A stretch of DNA of 64,000 bases from Stercorarius parasiticus (taxonomy: Eukaryota; Chordata; Aves; Charadriiformes; Stercorariidae): contig VWZL01001967.1 in NCBI GenBank assembly GCA_013396915.1, positions 149,599 through 213,598 of the forward strand. The letters are read 5' to 3'. Numbering within the stretch: position 1 is the first letter of the stretch; every line of letters begins with the position of its first letter. Under the pieces are notes generated by a model that had not been told where the DNA came from, ran no database searches, and saw nothing but the letters and a program-made list of their open reading frames with translations. The position numbers were made by a program, and so were the translations under genes. Below are positions 13,433 to 28,200 of this stretch, one piece after another.

Positions 13433-14300
13433 GCTGACTGGGTAGCAAGGTAAGGAAAGAGGCAGGTGTTAAGACATCTAATGAAGAGAACATGATGATT
13501 ACTTAAACATAAAGAATGAGTTTTTATCCCTTTCAGGGGATTACATATGGCATTTAATGTCCAGGAATTCATTACCATTAAGTACTTGCTGCATGGATGA
13601 TGAACAAACATTAACTGACTTTACAGTGGGAACAAATGCAGCTTTTGGGCTCTCTGCCTTTGTGGCTTTTGTCAATTAGGATTTTTCTTTTACTGCTCTG
13701 ATGACTGACTCTAAAACTATCAATGAAAATAAAAGCACGTAACATTTTTCAGAATCCTTTAACAATATCTTTGTGCCATATGGGAGGCATAAGCCTGCTC
13801 AGGATCTGCCTAAGGATTTTGTTCATGTCCAGGATGCCCTCAGTGACAGGTCACACAGTACCCACAATGTGAAAGACTTGGGTATGACTCTTCCCAACGA
13901 GCTGCCATTGCAACAGTCAGTCTCTGCAATGCAGAACAGGAGATCCTGGAAAATACTGAAACCATGATCTTACAGTACACTGGCAAGGACAATTGTTTTT
14001 GTCCCCAGTCATGTGTACTGGCGTTGGCTGTCATGATACCGAATACCACACAGAAGCCTGCCCTGCACCCTTGCACATTATACAGGAAGAGACACTACCT
14101 ATAGACAATGACTCACTGGTTTAGGCAGAGAAGAATGTATATCAGGTATTGAATCAAAAGTAGCTGGTTAGCCCATCACAATTTTTACCTTGTTGGGTTG
14201 GTGTTCTCCACAGAGAAATCTACTATGCCAATTTTGAGACTGTGAATGGCATCAGGGTATCATGCCTCTCTATAAAGCACCAGAAAGAGCATCCAAGTGG

Positions 14301-14353
14301 ATGATAGCAACAACAATTGCTATTCTCTAAATGATAGCAATAAGGTTGCTATC
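14301..14353. repeat. Duplicated small hairpins
   Basis: ATGATAGCAA occurs at 14301 and again at 14331. Each copy is followed by the complementary TTGCTAT, at 14317-14323 and 14346-14352. The second is an 8-base perfect stem (GATAGCAA, loop TAAGG, TTGCTATC). Confidence 0.85.
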
Positions 14354-16104
14354 AGCCAAGGAAGTTACTGACCCTCTCCTTGGAACAAGTACCTTGTCAT
14401 TACCAGTGTGTCCAGTGCCTTCTGGTATAACATTTTTTGGGGAAGGTAGTATGTATGTTCTCCAAGAAATGGAGTTTCTTCTCTTTTCTCATCCTTATGC
14501 TTAAAACTGAGTTGGTCTTCCAGTACATGAGTGAAGCAGACAGAAGAGGTTGAAGGGAAAACAAGTGATGGTGTTCTGAGGGATTCATGCGTGCCAGGAC
14601 CTGCCACATGCGTGTCTATGGGTTCCACTGCAGAAAATGCAACAATATGCCTCACACATGCTTAATTACCTGTGATTTCTTCCAGAAACCCAGAAGTCAT
14701 TGATTAGGTCTGTCGACCAGAATAATTAATTTGCTGCAGGACTTGTGTGCTTTAATCCCAAAGATCTTGAGTTTATCCTAACAGTTTATACACAGTTTCA
14801 TTTGATTTTTGGGGCCACGCAAAACTTTCTTGCTTTCCTTACTCTTGGAACATAGAAAATTAGAAGAGTGACAGGAGAAATTGCAAAGACTGGAGTAAGG
14901 CTCACAGTTACGATGCCTCTTAAGGGAATGTGAAGCACACTTGTAATTTCCTCAGAGATTGCTGCTCGAAGCAAGATTTCAGATGCACGTACACCTAGAA
15001 TGGGCTCTGTAAAAGACATTGCTCTATCGAACTGTGCACTAATGCTTGTGGGAATGGAATCCCCTAATCTTGCTGTTAAGTCGTACTTACAGGCTGTGAC
15101 AAACTCTAGCAACTTGTAAATTCCACAGAGTAATGGTGCACAAACTATGCAGATTACAGAAATTTATTTAGATAACATTCTCTGGCCTTACCTACAAAAA
15201 TACCCAAAAGACGATGACTGGTTTTCTGCCATAAAGAGGAGAGAGTGTTCTTATTAGAATCAATTATTTCAAACATAATTGCCCACCATTTAGTTAACTA
15301 ACAACTACACCTATTCAGTCTCCTACCATGAAAAACTTCTCTGTTTTCTTTGTATTTCTCTTGGCAGAAAAATAGGAGAGATTTCTCAGTCACTCTAGAC
15401 TTTGGGGACTACCATAGATGGCAACCAAGATGATCACAACTTGGAGAAGGATTACATGGAGAGGCAAACCGTAGCTTCAAAGCCACCTATATCACAAAGT
15501 GAGAAAAGAAACTGTTCTTGATCTTCCTCTCCCGACTTAAAAGTTTTGTTTAACATAAGATTGCCTATTTCTGTTGTGTTAACATGGCATATGTAAAACT
15601 CTGTGAAGTATTAATTATACCCTTATTGCCTTACAAACTGCTCCTACACTAAAGATAAGAAAAAAACCATATATTTTTACTACCTCACCCACATCATTAG
15701 TAGAAATTTTGCTGAAGAAAATGTCTAGTGGGCTTAAGGGCTTGATTGATTTCCTATACATTACAACTTCTGACTGACATTCTGGTACTCCATGTCAAAA
15801 GACCCCTATAAAATGTCACATTCGTCTTATTTGTCTCGAAATAAATCAATACCAAAGCTTTTGATTATATTTTTAATTTCTGTGATTAAAATTATTCACC
15901 TCACTCTCAGTCTCTAGAGAAAAATACAGTCTTATAGGACAGCTAATAAATTAACTAATGGCACAGTAAGACTAGCATGAACCTGGCATTTCATCATAGA
16001 GAAGTTTGTACTAAGTTATCCTACAAAACTACTGTCAAGCAGTTTACGACAGTCGCAGACCGACACAACAACCTTTTTGCACAGGGCAGGAAATGTATAC
16101 TTAC

Positions 16105-16234
16105 TCTTTGAGAGACTCTTCTAAACGCTGGACTCGTAGAAATGCTTCATCTCTCTCTTCATTGGCTAACCTAAGCCTTGCCATGACAGCCTCATCACGT
16201 TCCCTTTGAGCAGAATAAACTTCTTCCACCAAAG
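16105..16234 (-). CDS. MIPOL1: MIPOL1 coding exon, coiled coil (codons 150-192)
   Basis: 130-base exon, phase 1 in and phase 2 out. The acceptor is TTACTTTTGCAG and the donor is AAAGA/GTAAGT (strong). Joined to the previous exon it reads ALVEEVYSAQRERDEAVMAR, then LRLANEERDEAFLRVQRLEE, then SLK. This is very close to the human sequence and carries the repeated ERDEA heptad motif twice, 16-17 residues apart. It is the most clearly conserved exon in the window. Confidence 0.96.
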
Positions 16235-19200
16235 CTGCAAAAGTAACCAGTGTGTTTAACAAATAAAGTTTGACAGGGAAATACACTACTAGATGCACTT
16301 ACATGGGCCTTTGCTAGCATCTCCCAAAACCAACATTTCTCCACTGACTTTGGATTACTCTGCATAAGCTCTATATTACTCTTCAGACACAACACTAAAT
16401 TGCTGTTGATTGCTAAAATGAATACTTTAAGGAATGAAATAAAGTTATGTTTTCAAATTCACCCCTGCATAATCAAACAGGGCAAGGAAAGGATTTGCTT
16501 TGCATTCTGAATTCTTGCTTAATGGAAAAGTAATTCTTAAAGCTCAGAATCATATGAGACACTAGTAGGTTTCTTCTAGGACAAATTGTTAAAAGTAACG
16601 ATCCATTAAAACTACTTCTACCATCACACTGCTTCCTATCAAGGTGGCACACTGATATTAAATATTAAAAATTCTAATATTTTCGTATGTCTCTGGTATC
16701 ACAAGAGTGGCACAGCTGGCATCTCTCTTTCTCTGCCAAGCCTTTACTTTATTGTGTAATATACTGTTATATTATCTGTTATGGCATACATGGACCTTGG
16801 AGCATTAGGTGCCAATAAACTAAGATTTACTGTCTATCCTTGGGAGCAAACTAACACCCTTCAAGTCATTCCTCATCCTGAGCTTACATTTTCTTCCTGC
16901 CTCTCCCCTGTCAATATGTCTAACACCATCTCTGGCACACCGCCAGAGCCCTTACCTCGACCCTGCCTCCACTAAAATCTTTATTCATACTTTCATCATT
17001 TCCCTCTGCAATACTGCAAATCTCTCCTCACAGTCATCATAAAACCCGCAGTCAAAATGCCTAGGGACTTTCAGGGATGCCATAGTAAGACTGCTGTCAC
17101 TCCAAGACAGAGGTCTATATCCTCTTTGATTGTCACAGGCACCTTCAAAAACTCAACTGAGGTCTGTAGGTTCCAGGATTCTCCATGCTCCCCTTCTAGT
17201 CTGCCAAGCTGGTGTTTAGCCACAGTCTCCTAACATCATACTACAGTCTCTTTCAAATTTTGGCATTTTTTTTTTCTCAAGAACCTTCTTCATTAATCCA
17301 TTGCTGCTGGGCTTTCTTACCCTCTTTAGAACTCTGCTCCTCTCTGAACCACTGTTCAAGTCATTAAGTTAAGATCTCAAAGAAAGTCTTCCTCTTAACT
17401 TTAAGCTAGAGCTCTTATCCCCTCCATTCTTGCCTCAATTGAACTCAACTTTGTTGCCTTTATAGGTTAATTTACTCTTACTTCACCTTTGTACATTACT
17501 GTATGAAAACTCCACAGTGCAACATAAAACACTTTATGGTTCTTCACAGAATGGAACAATAGGAACACAGCAGTATGTTTTGGTAGCAGTTAAATTGCTG
17601 GCACAAAATACACGTTATCAGTACCGAAAAAAAACCCAAACACCCCAACCAACTGAAATACAAAAAGTGGTAAATTTCAGTACAGTTTACAAGCAGCTCA
17701 GACAACCAGGGAGGTAAGATGAGTGACTTGATGAATAGAAAAAGAATGCGGAGATATTAATTAGGATGATGTTCAAAGTAGGAAAGTAATCCTCTTGTCC
17801 TCAAGCTGGGGAGAAGAGCGTTACTGAGGAGTAAGGAAGCATTTTTTGCAGGTCTAGCAAAAGGTTGCATGGTAACAGCAGACTGGACAGAAGAAGACAG
17901 GGAAAGTCTAAGTGTCATTTCTGGGAGTGCAGACCCTCCTTTCACAAAAATCTGCAGAGGAACTGCAAGCCTAGTCATTAGGCCAGAAACATAACTAGTT
18001 GCGTCCCAACAAAAAACAACAATAAAAGATATTCAACATCAGAAGCACAAATCTTGAAACGTACAGAAAATTTAACAAACACTGATTTAATTATCTTCTA
18101 TCTGAATATTTACTTGTCCACAAGAATAGCATCTTTTTTTCTTGAAGCTCTATTTACACTGTTTGCAACAAGAAAGCTTTGCTTGATGTGGAAAAGAAAA
18201 AATAAAGCATGAGTAAAGCAGCTGCAAAACTGCATACACACAGATTACTAGTCAGGAACAAGTTTGCAGCACTTGCAGAGGATGAGTGCGATATCTGCAA
18301 AGGTAGGGGGCTCAGCAAGAACAAGAACAAATCGCATGGAGTGGGCTGTGCATTTCAGCTCACCAGACTTCCACTTGGTTGGTGAGATCTGTGATAGCAG
18401 GGAAAGTTGTGCCTCAGCATTGACTGCCTGGGCAAATGACAATACAACTTCTATGTCCCAGCTGGATCTGGAATACACGAGCAGTTTAATTATGTATGGT
18501 AATTATTACCTATCTATACCCTAATATATTTGTTTACAATAGTTCTTCCAGTAAATCATGACAGTTTAGGTAGCATCATGCAAGAGACACTGCACAGAGA
18601 ACCCTTTCCACAAAGCTGCAAGTGGAAACATGCAATTTTCGTGATGAAAACAATTGCTGGAATGAATAGAAAGCTGCCTAAAATAACTGAAGATTTGGCA
18701 CTTATTATTTTTCTAGGGTTAATTAGGTTCCAGATTAGTTAACTTCTTTGAGTGCATCCCTTCTTCTGCCAGACCCTATAGTGTCACCACCTTAGCACGG
18801 AAAACCATAATTTGCTGACTGCTACAGTGGATCTTGAGTGTGCAACTACACTTAGAGGGACTGTGTTTTCGTATAGCCAGTTCCCTGTCTGAGGAACTAT
18901 AATCAGTGGCAATGACAACTATACAGGCTTTTTAAAACCAGATTATTGCTTATTTGTCCTTAAACCAAAGTAACGTGTATATATAACAGTATGAAAACAT
19001 TCAGAAAAAACTTAAACATCCTGCTTGTCTCAAACCTTACCATCCCTGATAGCAGCCCAGAGGCTGATTACACTGAACAGTGAACCCTTCTCCCACCCAA
19101 AGGCCCATTACAAAATACTGTCTTTTAACTATTGGCTATGGAAACGTGACTTAAATTGAGCAACTCTTTCTTGTTATTTTCTTATCCTTCCACTAAATTA

Positions 19201-22200
19201 AGGCACTGAAGAAAATACCCCGATCACCAGATCCACCAAATACCTGAAAAAAAATTTATACTTTTTCCGTATCAATTACAAGTGTTTGGCTTTTGATTCC
19301 ATGTCTTATAAGTAATATTGAAAGTTAATTTTTTCATATTAAAACAGATTAGGGAGAGTGTAGAAAATCCTGGATGATGCTTGCATGGTAATCTAAGTTT
19401 AAAAAAAAAAAAGGGAAAAAAAATATACTTAACTACATGGCATTTCAATACCATGTAGCAATACTGACAGTGATCACAAGAAAAGACTAATTTAAAAAAT
19501 ATTTAAACTCCTCATCTAGCTCATTTTAATGGTCTACAGAAGGCTAACTCGCCTGATTCCTTTACCAGCCAAAACTTTGGCTGAATTTAGGTTAGACATT
19601 TCTGTTATCCAATATCTATACATTTCTGACTATTTAATATTTTGCAAATTCTTTTGTTTTTAGTACTATATACAATACCATAACAGTTAGACAGTTGCAG
19701 GTAGTCCGAACTATGATGCTGTTAACAGCAATGTTCACCATTCACATTAAACTATGGATGAGTCACAAGTAAAATTTCAGGATGATACGGATCACTAGAT
19801 TCTTCAAATAAGCCAACTACAATACATACACCTTTGGGTTGCAACACAGCAGCAAATCTAAACATTTTGTGTCATATTTAGGAAAGTATGTGAAGTATAA
19901 ACTGTCCAATCAAAAGTCTATGAGAGACAGTAACAGAAACATCCTCCATATTAAAGAGAGTAAAGAACATCCAGATTATCATCCCTAAGCTTCTTAAAAA
20001 TGCCAGGCGAAAATTAATTGAGAGTAACAAGTCAGGCTCCTGAGTCCCATTCCAGGTACGGCATATCCAGCAAAATACGAGCCCCATACTGGCACACTGA
20101 CTCGATGCCTGATCCAATGAAAAAAGGGATCCAGCTACTTAGTCACCAACTGCTCTGGTCGACACCACAAGGTTTTTCTTGGAGACCTTCCAATGGCACA
20201 CCAACCAACCCTATCCTGTTTATCTTGAGGCCTGACCAACAAGAAACACAAATTCTTATAGAACTCATGTTTCAAGCAAGAAAATGACACACAAAAATGA
20301 AGTATGAATTCTCAAGTATTAAGCAAAATGAATTGTGTCATTTACTAATTCATATACATATAATGACATTCAAGAGTTAAAATATATAAATCCCATAGCG
20401 CTAAATTAAGAAAAAAGGATTATTTTCCCATGCTTGCAGTGTAATATATACACGTGACATTATTATTTAGTTGCATAAACTTTATTTGCTTTAGAATAAT
20501 TTAATAACATCTTTCTCCTTGTAACTAAAACCCCTGCACACTCTAAAAGAGCTCTTTATTTTAAAAGAATCATTATGCTAAACTCATCAATTCTAAAACA
20601 TTTTTAGTTTTTAGTAAAGAAAACAATTGTAAACAGAGAGCTTTTGTAAGGTAGATAGCTATTACAAAGTTCACTTAGAAAATCAATATAGCATTTTAGC
20701 TGGAATTTGCTCATTAAACACCCACAGCTCTAATGCAAATTATGATGGAATGAATAAAGCAAATACATATGCTTCTTTCTTTTTATTAAATGTAAAATCT
20801 ACTGTTAATTGCATCTGGTATGTCATATAAACTTTTCTCCTTAACTATTAAATGGAAGCTTTTACAAAAGTCATTAGAGATTCTCTTTCTTTGACTTGTA
20901 TAAATTTCAATATTTGTTCAGTAAAGGTTCACAGCAGTTAAATTACATTAACAAATATTATTAGCTACTATGTAAGCCAACTAAGTAAAATACTTATATT
21001 GCAGGTAAAACAAATCAATGGGTGTTTACAATAATATTTGGATATGTCCATTTTTAAACAAGCTTATCAAATATCATGTAATTCTTAGTCAAATGAGAGA
21101 GACTCAAAGTAGATTTCTTCTTCCCAAATACTCAAATTTGTTTAGTAAGCTAATTGTTTTCTAATATGGGCAAAAGTAAATATGAAGAAGATGAACCATA
21201 CTGAGTATGAGTTTACTGAGTCAAAGCAGTGTACATATTTTCTTAGTTGAACCCAATTCTTTTGGCAAACCTATCTTCTACACTTTTTAAACTACCTTTA
21301 AAACACAGCAGTAGTGGTAAGGTGTGTTGGAAATCATTCTAGTTTAAACAGTGGTTCATGATTTTCCAAACAACAGAACTTTGGGGGAAGGGAGGGAAGC
21401 ACGGTTCCCAGGAAAAAAGTCTGTTTGCTGATTTCCTAGAGGTCATCTGTGTAAATACAAAAACTGAATAGGAGAGGCAAGAAAGAAGAAATTGTTAGGA
21501 CTTAAAACATCTATGGCAGCAGAAATCACTTCACATTACTCATTAAAAAATGTAAAATCCACTATACAGGCCAGACCTTATAAGAAAAAGATGAGATCAC
21601 TACCCACACTGCTATCTCAGGAGATACAGTAAATATTATAACACTATAACAATTGACTTTCAAAATAAGTGAGTTTTACAGGAATAATAACAATATTTTG
21701 GACTTTGCAAGGTGTTTGACGTTAACAGATGTGATGAAATACTGCTTTTGGCTTTGGATTATGTGAAAAAAAAAAAGTGGTCCAAGAAATAGCACAATTA
21801 AAATTTTGCTAATTGTTTTTGTAACAAGCACCAATTATAGTGATCAGTTACTTCCAAGAAAAAGAAATGGTGATAAAGTTTTGCTTTTAATAACAATGTA
21901 TTGTTGCAGAAGTTTTGCAGTTTAAGATTTAGTATTCAAGATCAGTGGTTGCTGAACAATAAGTGACTTGCAATTTTCTTTGGCATTGATTCTGGTACAT
22001 TCAAGGTAATTTTACTCGTTACTCGCACCACTACAGCAACAAGAAATACAAATGAGATAATGTTTTTACAAAAAAGGCTCTAAGCATCTTAAATACTCAA
22101 GAATTGACTGAAATAATAATTAATAACTCAAAAAAATTTGATGCATGACTCCCCTTCTGTTTCAGATAGGTATACAGCTCTAATATAGGAGTGAATGTTG

Positions 22201-25200
22201 AACTCATGAGAAAAAGGAAACAAAGACTATTTTCTGTTTTCTGCCTTCTGGAGATGTATATTAGTCTGAAGGAAAAGTAGAAACATGAAAGAACTTGCTT
22301 GGCCAGGTCATACTTAGAATTCAAAATTCCTGCAATGAGCTTCTTGTTTATCCTGCTGAGTTGCTCCCATGAAAAAACTGTCAGCTGAAATTTATCCTAC
22401 AGACAGGTTTAATCAAAGCTTTTTCGGGATTTTTGTTGTGCTTTCACTTTGGATTTCTGAGTAGCAGCTACACAAATCTGAGGAATTCGGGATGTATACT
22501 GGGAAAAGAGGTGCAATGACTACCTGCCTTTTCATTTTCGTCAGTCCTGACATTCCTGTCCACCATTGCTGGGTTGCTGTCTGTCTAATCACAGGAGAAC
22601 TTGGACACAATTCTTGCCACTTCCAGATGGGCCACTAGTATTAAATTTTATTTAGCCATATGGATATATGCTTGATCTTCTTACAGAACTACAAATATGT
22701 ATGTATTTGTTATCCAGTCATTTTAAAAGTCAAAATCCTCTGAGACGTCTTTCTACTAGATTTAATGACTGTGCTCACAATTCTTAAATAAGAAGCCATT
22801 CTTATCATAGCCAAATAAACAAAAAAACGCCCCAAATTTACTGCATTGCTATGAAAGCTTTTAAAATGTGTCATTAATTGGTCTCTGCGCATACATGTTA
22901 CAAAATGCAGATAATCCCTAGAAATGTTCAAAGCCTAAGGCCCTTGTGCAGTTCTCATTCAGGTTAATGGCAAACTACCACGAGCTCCAGGGCTGACTGT
23001 CAACTTAAAAATAGTGCTGAAATGTTCTATTACTAAACAGACAACTTAAGTTCCTAGCTCTTTTTTTGAAAGCTATCATTCATTTACTTTCAGTTATGAC
23101 CTATAGCTGAAAAATAAAAGCAAAATAGTGATAAGAAGATCAGAAAAACTACTTAAGTGTTTTCACTGTTCCATACCAGGAATTATAGGCTATAAGTCAT
23201 TTACACCTAAATGTGATTTTATAGATAAAGCAATCTGAACAAACACTGATAGAACACAGTGACTTCTTTATTGCTTTGTATTTGTTGTATGTATTTAGTG
23301 CATAGCATTCATCTGCTCCTACATTTCCAATGCTATAAACAGCGTTCTTAATAAAAGGCTAAAGTTGCTTAGTGGCAGCTCTGCATAGGGTTTTCTTTGT
23401 GTACTCAGATCCCAATTCAATTAAAAAAAAATAAAGTGGGAAAGAATAGGGGAGAGTATTATACACAGACCCCAAGGCAGTTCTTGTGAAAGCCAATCCC
23501 TGTACAATACTTAAGCCTCTGTTTCTAATACACTAAACACAGCTGACTTCAAAATTCAAACCATAATGCTGTTAAATTTTTTTTGGTGAATAATTGCTGA
23601 TGCCTAAATATTTACTTAAGGGGAAAAAATATAAATGTTGCATTAAAGTTTGCAAGTTAAAATTTGTCAGGTTGAAGAAAAGTTTTTGTAATACTCCAAA
23701 AAGTAGATTATTTGCAGACCTTTTTATTCCTGAATGAAACTGAATGCTTTATATTCGTCTAGCACCATAATGGGGAGAGAGAAGGGCCAGACTAATCATA
23801 AAAATATGCAGAAGATACTGGCTTGCTTTTTACATACAAGCTCCACCCATAAATAGCTTAGTAATTTACATTTTAATGTATGCCAGCTCTTCGTATATTG
23901 TACTTCAAAGAGCTGCATGTAACATTTTGACAATCAACAATTCTGACAATCTGAAGGTAAAATTACATTCTTTCAAATTAAGCCATTAAAAATTAAGCCA
24001 AGAGGTTCTCAGTCACAACAGTCCCTCCTTCTGGGTTTTTTTCATGTCCTTTAGATGGATTGTCTGCCTTCCTATACAGAGGATTCAAATCCTACAGCTA
24101 TTTTCAAAATTCTGTTATTTACCAGGAAATCTTTTGAAAAAATATTCAGGAAGTAGTTTTGCATAATGAAGCATTAATACAATAAAATCCCTAAGAACTA
24201 TATAGACTATATACAAATGAATTATGCACAGAAAAGGGAAGGGGAAGTAGGGAAGTATATGCATTACCTACTTAAACTGTAAAATATCATTCATATTTAG
24301 GTTTATAAACACAAGGGTTGGGAACTATTGAGTTCTTTTGGCTAAAGCCCAATATTGGCCTTATTTCAGTTTAATTGGAAGAGGATCTTGAATTCATCTT
24401 CTCCATGAGATATCAGGAACCTGGATTTCTGTTTGTACCAAAGGTTAATAAGAAATGTGTCTGCAAAAGTCAAACAGCATTAAATACCAAAAACTGATTA
24501 TTATTCTGCAGGAGTTGTTCTGTCATTCATAATCTCTCCATGCTCCAACCTTCCACAGCTAATCTTTAATGGATGACATGCAAGAAAGAAAAATAACATC
24601 TAAAAAGGGACTCTAAAGTGAGCTTTGAAGAAATGGAAAATACTTTTCTTCTGTGCTGGAAGTTATTGCCACCCAAAGTTTATTACCAGCAAGATTACTT
24701 ATTTCCTCTTCCTTTATGGGATATTAAATCAAACTAACTCTAAGCTAATAGCCACTTGGATATTTGTTTTCACTTTTGCTATTAAAACTATTGCATATGC
24801 ATTCAGTAATTATTTTTCAAGTTAATTTCGGAAACTTCAAATAATGTTCATGAACATTTCCATACCGTATTCAAGAATTCCAAAATACCACAAATGTTAA
24901 TTCTCAACATTTTTGTAAAAACAGACCTGAAAAAAGGAACTTCATCGTAGGTATATTGCTGTAGTTTCCAAGAGACTGAAAGCTGTATAACATATACAAC
25001 AGTATTAAAAGTACTGCTTTCCCCTTTTTCCACACTATATTTCCCATCATTACCCTGGTCTTTCAGAGACCATCTGCAGAACGCTCATAGAGTTGTCAGG
25101 TATTAAAGGTAGTGTGCAACACCTAACAGACTTAGCAGGGCTGGACTCAATTAGCTGACTGATTTAAAAAAGTATTAAGTTTTAGTAACATTACTATTAG

Positions 25201-28200
25201 ATATTGTCAAAAACCCCCACAGAATAGCCTTTGCTAAAGAAAGATGTAAACAAGAAATATTTTCTATTGTATTTTCCTTCAGAATTATTCTTAGTCCCAA
25301 TATATAGCACTGTGATAGCAACAAAAATATTACAAGAGCTGAGGCTCTGATGCCAACCGTTGTATATCTTGTTGCAGTAATGGTGGGAGTTACTGTGAGA
25401 AGACCAGGGCTTTGATATTTTTTCCAGTTTAGAGAGGCTACTACTATGCTCTACAATTCTCACACTCAACCAGCTCTTTTCCTCTAAAAGTTCCTGTATG
25501 CCCCCTATATAATTCTTTTGTTAGGCAAAAATGAAGTCATTACTATGTCCATCCAAAGTGAGATCTGTTCTCTCTGCTAGTTCTTTTGAAGACTTACTCC
25601 TTTGCAATGCCTCCATCCCTATCTTCCAGTCTGTCCTCAGATGTGTGCTCCTTCTCCCTTTCCCTTTCCCCTCCCACAGACTGCACCCATTCCATTTTTT
25701 GTTCTGCAGTCCCACATTTCAAGAGTTGCCTATTCTTCATGCCCAGTTCACATGTTGTGTTCCCCTTTTTCTTTAGTTTCCTAGTTTCAGTTCTTTCACG
25801 ATGTGCTCTTCCTTGATTTTCCCGATGTTGCCTCTGTTCTTATTCTCTTCATGATGGGGAATGAAACCCATGGTACCTTCAGACATTGGCTTATAATGAG
25901 AGGATATCCAACAGAAGAATAATGAAGAAACAGCAGGACCCTGCGGCAACAATATTCTCTAATGCTTAAAAGCCTGCAACCAAAACTGAGAATTCCCTGA
26001 TTTTCCTTAGCCATAGACACCTGACACAGAGCTAGGGACCCAAGGAAGTTCTAAAATGAATTTTCCAGGTCAGTAAAATCTAAAAATAAACACCTTCTGA
26101 AAATAAGTCCTTTACTACACACAATATGGAACATTCTCTTCCATCATTTATATCTTCTGCCTTAACTCTACTTTTTCTTATTCTCTGATGAAGCATTTAA
26201 TAAATTTACAGTTTTCCTCTTCACTTCTTCATCCGAACAAAGTAAAAATTATAAAGCAACAAGCTTTGGGTTATTTTTTTCTGAAGATCGTGGTAGCTTC
26301 ATTTTAAAATGGCCTTTGTCTTTAGCTTTTCTCTTCTTTCCATGGGACTTGTTTAGGTAAAACCCATCAATTAGAGGGTTACATTTCAAAACTGAATTGT
26401 AGTATTCCTCAAAGTTGATAACATTTCTGATGTTTTTTTCAATATAATTTTGTGGAGTAATTTTCTATCATAAAGTCAGTACTAAGTAATAACAAAAATG
26501 CAAACACCCATATTTACAAGCTTCACGCTACCATGTGTTATACACTGCAGTAATTAAACATTAACTAGCAACACAAAATCACAGCAGCATGTGTTCTCCT
26601 TTCCTCAAAGGACTTAACACAAGGGAAAAAAGTTTTTCCTTAAACACACTGAGTCTTCTTTATTAGGTTCTGCCTGTCCATTAGAACTCTCCCCAAGGCT
26701 TTTATGAGAAAGAGACACATAGACCTCCAAAACTTTGGTTCACATCATTCCAAAGTTCAAACCATTTATCCAAATTCAGCAACATTCTCAGAACAGTGAG
26801 TCAGGAAGCAAAAAAACCATGAAATATTAACGATGCTTCCTTTTAGCAAACAGCTAAAGTAGCAAGAAGCCTCTTGCCCTCTCTCTCTGCATTTAAAGGA
26901 TTTTATACTTCCTGAACTTGTAAAAGGAGAAAAAAGGGTATTTTTTTAAAGGTCATCCTTATTACACCTTGTAGCTCTCATTAAAATTTGGTTTATTCTT
27001 CCTTTTAAAATGGAATAACTATGTTAGTTATTATAACCATATTCAGGAGATACTGTTTTGAGGAGAATATTATGCATAGACCATAATTAGAAGCTTTAAA
27101 CAGTAACGTAGGAAAAAACAATTTATTAACAAATATTTCAACTGTATCCATAAAAATGAAACTAACCATGTTTTTGACACACCTTCTGACACACATTTCT
27201 TCCCAGGCTTTAATAAGCAATGAACACCTATATCAAAGAGCATATTTCTCTATTGTAGGTACAGAGGTGAAACACTGTGCAAATATCCAGGAACAAACAC
27301 AAAACTTGGGATTCAACCCAAACAATCTGCATTAGCTTTCATCTGCTGGATATAACTGTGATTCGCAGTGTGGATTTTCTTTCTTCTGAAAATAAAGCAA
27401 GCAGTTTATGTAAAATGAAATAAGAATAAAATTATGCCTGTATTTCAATTTGTTTCGTAATATGTAGATTAGATTTGCTTTTCCCTTCCCCCACAACAGA
27501 AAATCTAGGAACTCTCTCTTCCATCTATAATATACACAGAATACTGTATTCTCAGGAGTCTGATGTTAAGTGGAAAGTCAGCCATCTGTTTCTTCAGCTG
27601 GAGAGTTTATTTTCTGCTCCATTTTCCTGAAGACAGTTACACCTCTCACCAGTACCAATGGTTTGGGGTCAGATATTAGTACTTCTAATACTATATGAAG
27701 CATGTGTGGTCTATGAGGACACAATTTTACCTAGCTTACACTTTATTTATGAAGAAATGATTTGATGAATTTATAAAAGCAGTCCCATTAATTTCTTTGA
27801 AGCACTTGGAGAAAAACCTCAGAGTATTTTTCATCCACTGGGTACACTGCACATACTACTTTACAATAATAAAAATACTCAGATTCATTACTTTAGAAAT
27901 TTCCAACACCATAGAATACAAGCTGTCTCCACTTTTGTATGTCTACCCAAAGAACAATTAACAACACATATAAGCATGCATTCACTTTCAACTGTAAACT
28001 TAAAAACCTTTCATTTTGGGAATTTGTATAAACTTCATTCACTGGAGACACACTATCATCACACAAAAACTCATTAACTACCAAAAGAACAGATTTTTCA
28101 AGAAAAGCGTGCGTCCCTAGTTGAGGTGAATGTGTGACTATCTCCATACACGGCAAGGGGGTAGTATTGCTCTGAACAAGCTAAAACAATAAGTGGTATT

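Larger units (their letters stand above)
12660..15115. other. Unrecognised block, possibly a decayed retrocopy or transposon
   Basis: Contains broken frames of protein-like composition. On the minus strand these are 14798-15112 (SISAQFDRAMSFTEPILGVR within it), 14365-14655 (TSSVCFTHVLEDQLSFKHKD within it) and 13840-14076. On the plus strand there are frames at 12704-12961 and 13773-13967. A run of about 17 A bases at 13082-13098 could be the tail of a plus-strand insertion. No motif identifies a family. Mixed strand signals suggest more than one old insertion, or none. Confidence 0.25.
10337..16104 (-). other. MIPOL1 intron with an unrecognised coding-like block
   Basis: The outer parts are ordinary AT-rich intron. 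From about 12.66 to 15.1 kb the sequence is less AT-rich and has several medium open frames on both strands that do not join. I cannot assign it to a known element. Two hairpin clusters and a run of 17 A bases lie within it. Confidence 0.7.

Noticed and set aside
25531..25816. Several overlapping frames around 25.6 kb
   Set aside because: The sequence is CT-rich, which lacks stop codons on one strand; the products are low-complexity Ser/Pro/Phe.
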